DNA from: Planctomycetaceae bacterium
GTDB lineage: Bacteria > Planctomycetota > Planctomycetia > Pirellulales > Thermoguttaceae
DNA length: 8,204 nucleotides
NCBI GenBank assembly: GCA_009776995.1
Contig: WRMR01000209.1
Span: 1 to 8,204 of the forward strand
Direction: 5' to 3'
Shown here piece after piece: positions 7,075 to 8,204 of this stretch. The first letter of the stretch is position 1. The number at the start of each line of letters is the position of its first letter. Position numbers and translations under genes: made by a program. The notes beneath the pieces are model-generated. The model ran no database searches and was not told the DNA's origin. It saw nothing but the letters and a program-made list of their open reading frames with translations.

Positions 7075-7272
7075 ATGTGTGTGACAAGTTTTCTGAAAAA
7101 AGTTGTCCAATTCTGCATCAGATCAATGACATTAAATGAAAAATCGTCGGCAAAATTTGCGAAGTTGAGTCCGCCAAAGAGATTGGAAGGTGTCATTTTC
7201 TGCCTTTCGCTGGAAAAACAGACCGACAAGGATTTGCGTGACGTGAAAAATGCGAAGGGAACGTCACGTTGA
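7075..7272 (+). CDS. Doubtful 65-aa basic hypothetical protein
   Basis: An ATG at 7075 is preceded seven bases upstream by AGGA (7064-7067) and the frame runs to TGA at 7270-7272. The 65-residue product is basic (MCVTSFLKKVV at the start, KNAKGTSR at the end), with no signal peptide, membrane segment or motif that I recognise. The well-placed ribosome site is the main support, since neither miaA nor tpiA has one as well spaced. Against it, the frame lies in a spacer with a minus-strand open frame across the same bases, no strong promoter is visible, and its 3' end lies in overlapping hairpins. It could be a small gene or chance. Confidence 0.25.
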   Translation: MCVTSFLKKVVQFCIRSMTLNEKSSAKFAKLSPPKRLEGVIFCLSLEKQTDKDLRDVKNAKGTSR

Positions 7273-7583
7273 TGCAGGCGAGTTCCCCCCTCATACCACT
7301 GAGATAGCCGCACAAAAAAAACGGCGACGCAAGCACAAAAAAAGCGCATACACCGAAATCCGCAAGCCAAATGCATGACATTCCCTGCTCGGGAATACAT
7401 GTTTCATTAGGTTTTTTCATAACATCCAACCGGCATGCCACGTGGTATTTGGAAGCAACGTGAACAAAAACTTGCGATCTGTACTAAATTCTGTAACTAT
7501 TCTATCGCTTGGACAGGGAAAAGTCAACACAACCCAAGTGCCGGGCGAAAGCAAAACAAAACTGGGGGAACCCCCTTCCCAAT
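7273..7583. other. Intergenic stretch upstream of tpiA, no clear gene
   Basis: This stretch contains GGGAAC/GTTCCC arms (7257-7262 and 7282-7287), two A-tracts of 8 and 7 bases (7314-7321 and 7337-7343) with starts 23 bases apart, a hairpin at 7374-7401, and a G5-AA-C5 block (7564-7575) just before the tpiA promoter. Two minus-strand open frames cross it, but neither has a convincing ribosome site or familiar sequence. The A-tract spacing is about two helical turns and might bend DNA. Confidence 0.4.
7374..7401. repeat. Stem-loop in the miaA-tpiA spacer
   Basis: ATTCCC (7380-7385) and GGGAAT (7391-7396) pair perfectly around a 5-base loop. Beyond a symmetrical AC/AC internal loop, CATG (7374-7377) pairs with CATG (7398-7401). 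A run of six T residues lies ~10 bases downstream on the + strand, too far for a standard terminator, so the role is unknown. Confidence 0.4.
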
Positions 7584-7612
7584 TTGTGAATTTCCGTCAT
7601 TAATATTATACT
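7584..7612 (+). promoter_or_regulatory. Candidate sigma70-type promoter for tpiA
   Basis: TTGTGA (7584-7589) and TATACT (7607-7612) are separated by exactly 17 bases. Transcription would start near 7619, giving a leader of ~110 bases. This is the best-matching promoter in the 789-base divergent spacer. It sits immediately after a G5-AA-C5 block. Confidence 0.55.
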
Positions 7613-7730
7613 GATCGTTTTTCTGTCATGCGGTGTCATTGCGCAATATGACCAAACAGCAAATTTTCTCCACAAAGCGGCGAAACCCCAGAGTAAATCA
7701 AGACTTAACAAATAAGGATTCCATGACATC

Positions 7731-8204
7731 ATGAGACGTCTCCTGATTGCGGGCAACTGGAAAATGAACCTGAATCTCGCTTCCTGCATCGCTTTGGCCG
7801 AGGGATTGAAAAGTGCTGCGGAAAATATAACTGATATTGATATTGCCGTTTGCCCACCCAATGTATATATTAAGGCCGTCAGTGACGCGCTTGCCGGGTC
7901 GAACATTGGAGTGGGTGCGCAAGATGTGTACTTTGAGAAAGAAGGGGCGTTCACGGGTGAAATCAGTACCGGAATGTTGAAGGATGTTGGGTGTCAGTAT
8001 GTCATTTTGGGACACAGCGAACGTCGTCATATTTTGCACGAATCGAGCGAACTGATTAACCAAAAAGTGCTTGCGACGCTTGATATGGGATTGACCCCCA
8101 TTCTGTGCGTCGGTGAACTCCTTTTCGAGCGTGAAGCGGGCGTTACCAATCAGGTCATTCGGCGTCAATTTGACGGTTCACTCTCCGGGGTCACAGCCGG
8201 GCAG
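7731..8204 (+). CDS. tpiA: Triosephosphate isomerase TpiA (5' part, cut by window end)
   Basis: The 158 visible residues are the N-terminal ~60% of a usual ~250-aa enzyme that interconverts dihydroxyacetone phosphate and glyceraldehyde 3-phosphate in glycolysis and gluconeogenesis in the cytoplasm. The start MRRLLIAGNWKMN carries the substrate-binding Asn9 and Lys11. ICPP-like VCPPN (40-44), GVGAQDVYFEKEGAFTGEIS (60-79), the catalytic-His motif GHSERR (His95) and CVGELLFEREAG (126-137) all match the family. The catalytic Glu (about residue 165) lies just past the right edge, so completeness cannot be judged. The ATG at 7731 fits the family's N-terminus exactly. An AAGGA site (7714-7718) lies 12 bases upstream, rather far, and is better spaced for another ATG at 7723 that opens a three-codon frame ending within the tpiA start. 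miaA is divergent from it. Confidence 0.96.
   Translation, partial: MRRLLIAGNWKMNLNLASCIALAEGLKSAAENITDIDIAVCPPNVYIKAVSDALAGSNIGVGAQDVYFEKEGAFTGEISTGMLKDVGCQYVILGHSERRHILHESSELINQKVLATLDMGLTPILCVGELLFEREAGVTNQVIRRQFDGSLSGVTAGQ

Noticed and set aside
7071..7441. Minus-strand Cys/Phe-rich open frames in the miaA-tpiA spacer
   Set aside because: There is no convincing ribosome site or promoter and no familiar motif. Hydrophobic stretches come from the A-tracts read in reverse (Phe codons).
6942..7730. Possible tRNA, SRP RNA, 6S RNA or tmRNA in the long spacer
   Set aside because: I looked for the TTC-containing T-arm, the SRP tetraloop core and other signatures on both strands and saw none.
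7502..8168. Two minus-strand frames over the tpiA start
   Set aside because: They lie opposite an unmistakable triosephosphate isomerase.
1..8204. Defence island, prophage, transposon or CRISPR array
   Set aside because: No transposase, integrase, nuclease, toxin-antitoxin or regularly spaced direct repeats are visible. All clear genes are housekeeping or surface-related.

Overview
The window looks like ordinary chromosome from a Planctomycetota-type bacterium, probably Pirellulales-like. This placement is inference. It rests on a formylglycine-type secreted sulfatase, a flotillin with a long Ala/Glu-rich coiled coil, a double-SLBB polysaccharide-export lipoprotein, a Lys-rich hypothetical protein with a conserved-looking tail, weak Shine-Dalgarno sites and moderate GC. 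There are no phage, transposase, CRISPR, rRNA or tRNA signals.

Layout: (1) The 3' end of a Lys/Ala-rich hypothetical gene lies at 1-332 on +. It is followed by a large hairpin-forming inverted repeat (381-508) and a good sigma70-like promoter (555-583). (2) A flotillin/SPFH gene (693-2315, +) ends at an intrinsic terminator. (3) A convergent intergenic stretch carries an interspersed CTTTGTG-type inverted repeat (2419-2500), then a sulfatase gene on the minus strand (2597-4036). (4) A strong minus-strand terminator (4231-4260) closes a Wza-like polysaccharide export lipoprotein gene (4309-5592, -). (5) An AT-rich spacer with several small palindromes (5593-5975) precedes miaA (5976-6941, -), the tRNA dimethylallyltransferase gene. 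(6) A 789-bp divergent spacer (6942-7730) has candidate promoters, hairpins and a doubtful 65-aa reading frame. It leads to tpiA (7731 to the window end, +), the triosephosphate isomerase gene, cut before its catalytic Glu.

The genes do not form an obvious operon. Each has its own long leader and several have their own terminator, so they appear to be single units: membrane organisation (flotillin), sulfated-polysaccharide turnover (sulfatase), exopolysaccharide export (Wza-like), tRNA modification (MiaA) and glycolysis (TpiA).

I find no convincing new multi-gene system. The points most worth checking are non-coding: a 13-base word shared by two gene-end hairpins, the interspersed CTTTGTG repeat, upstream or overlapping mini-ORFs at the flotillin and tpiA starts, and the palindrome cluster upstream of the export gene.
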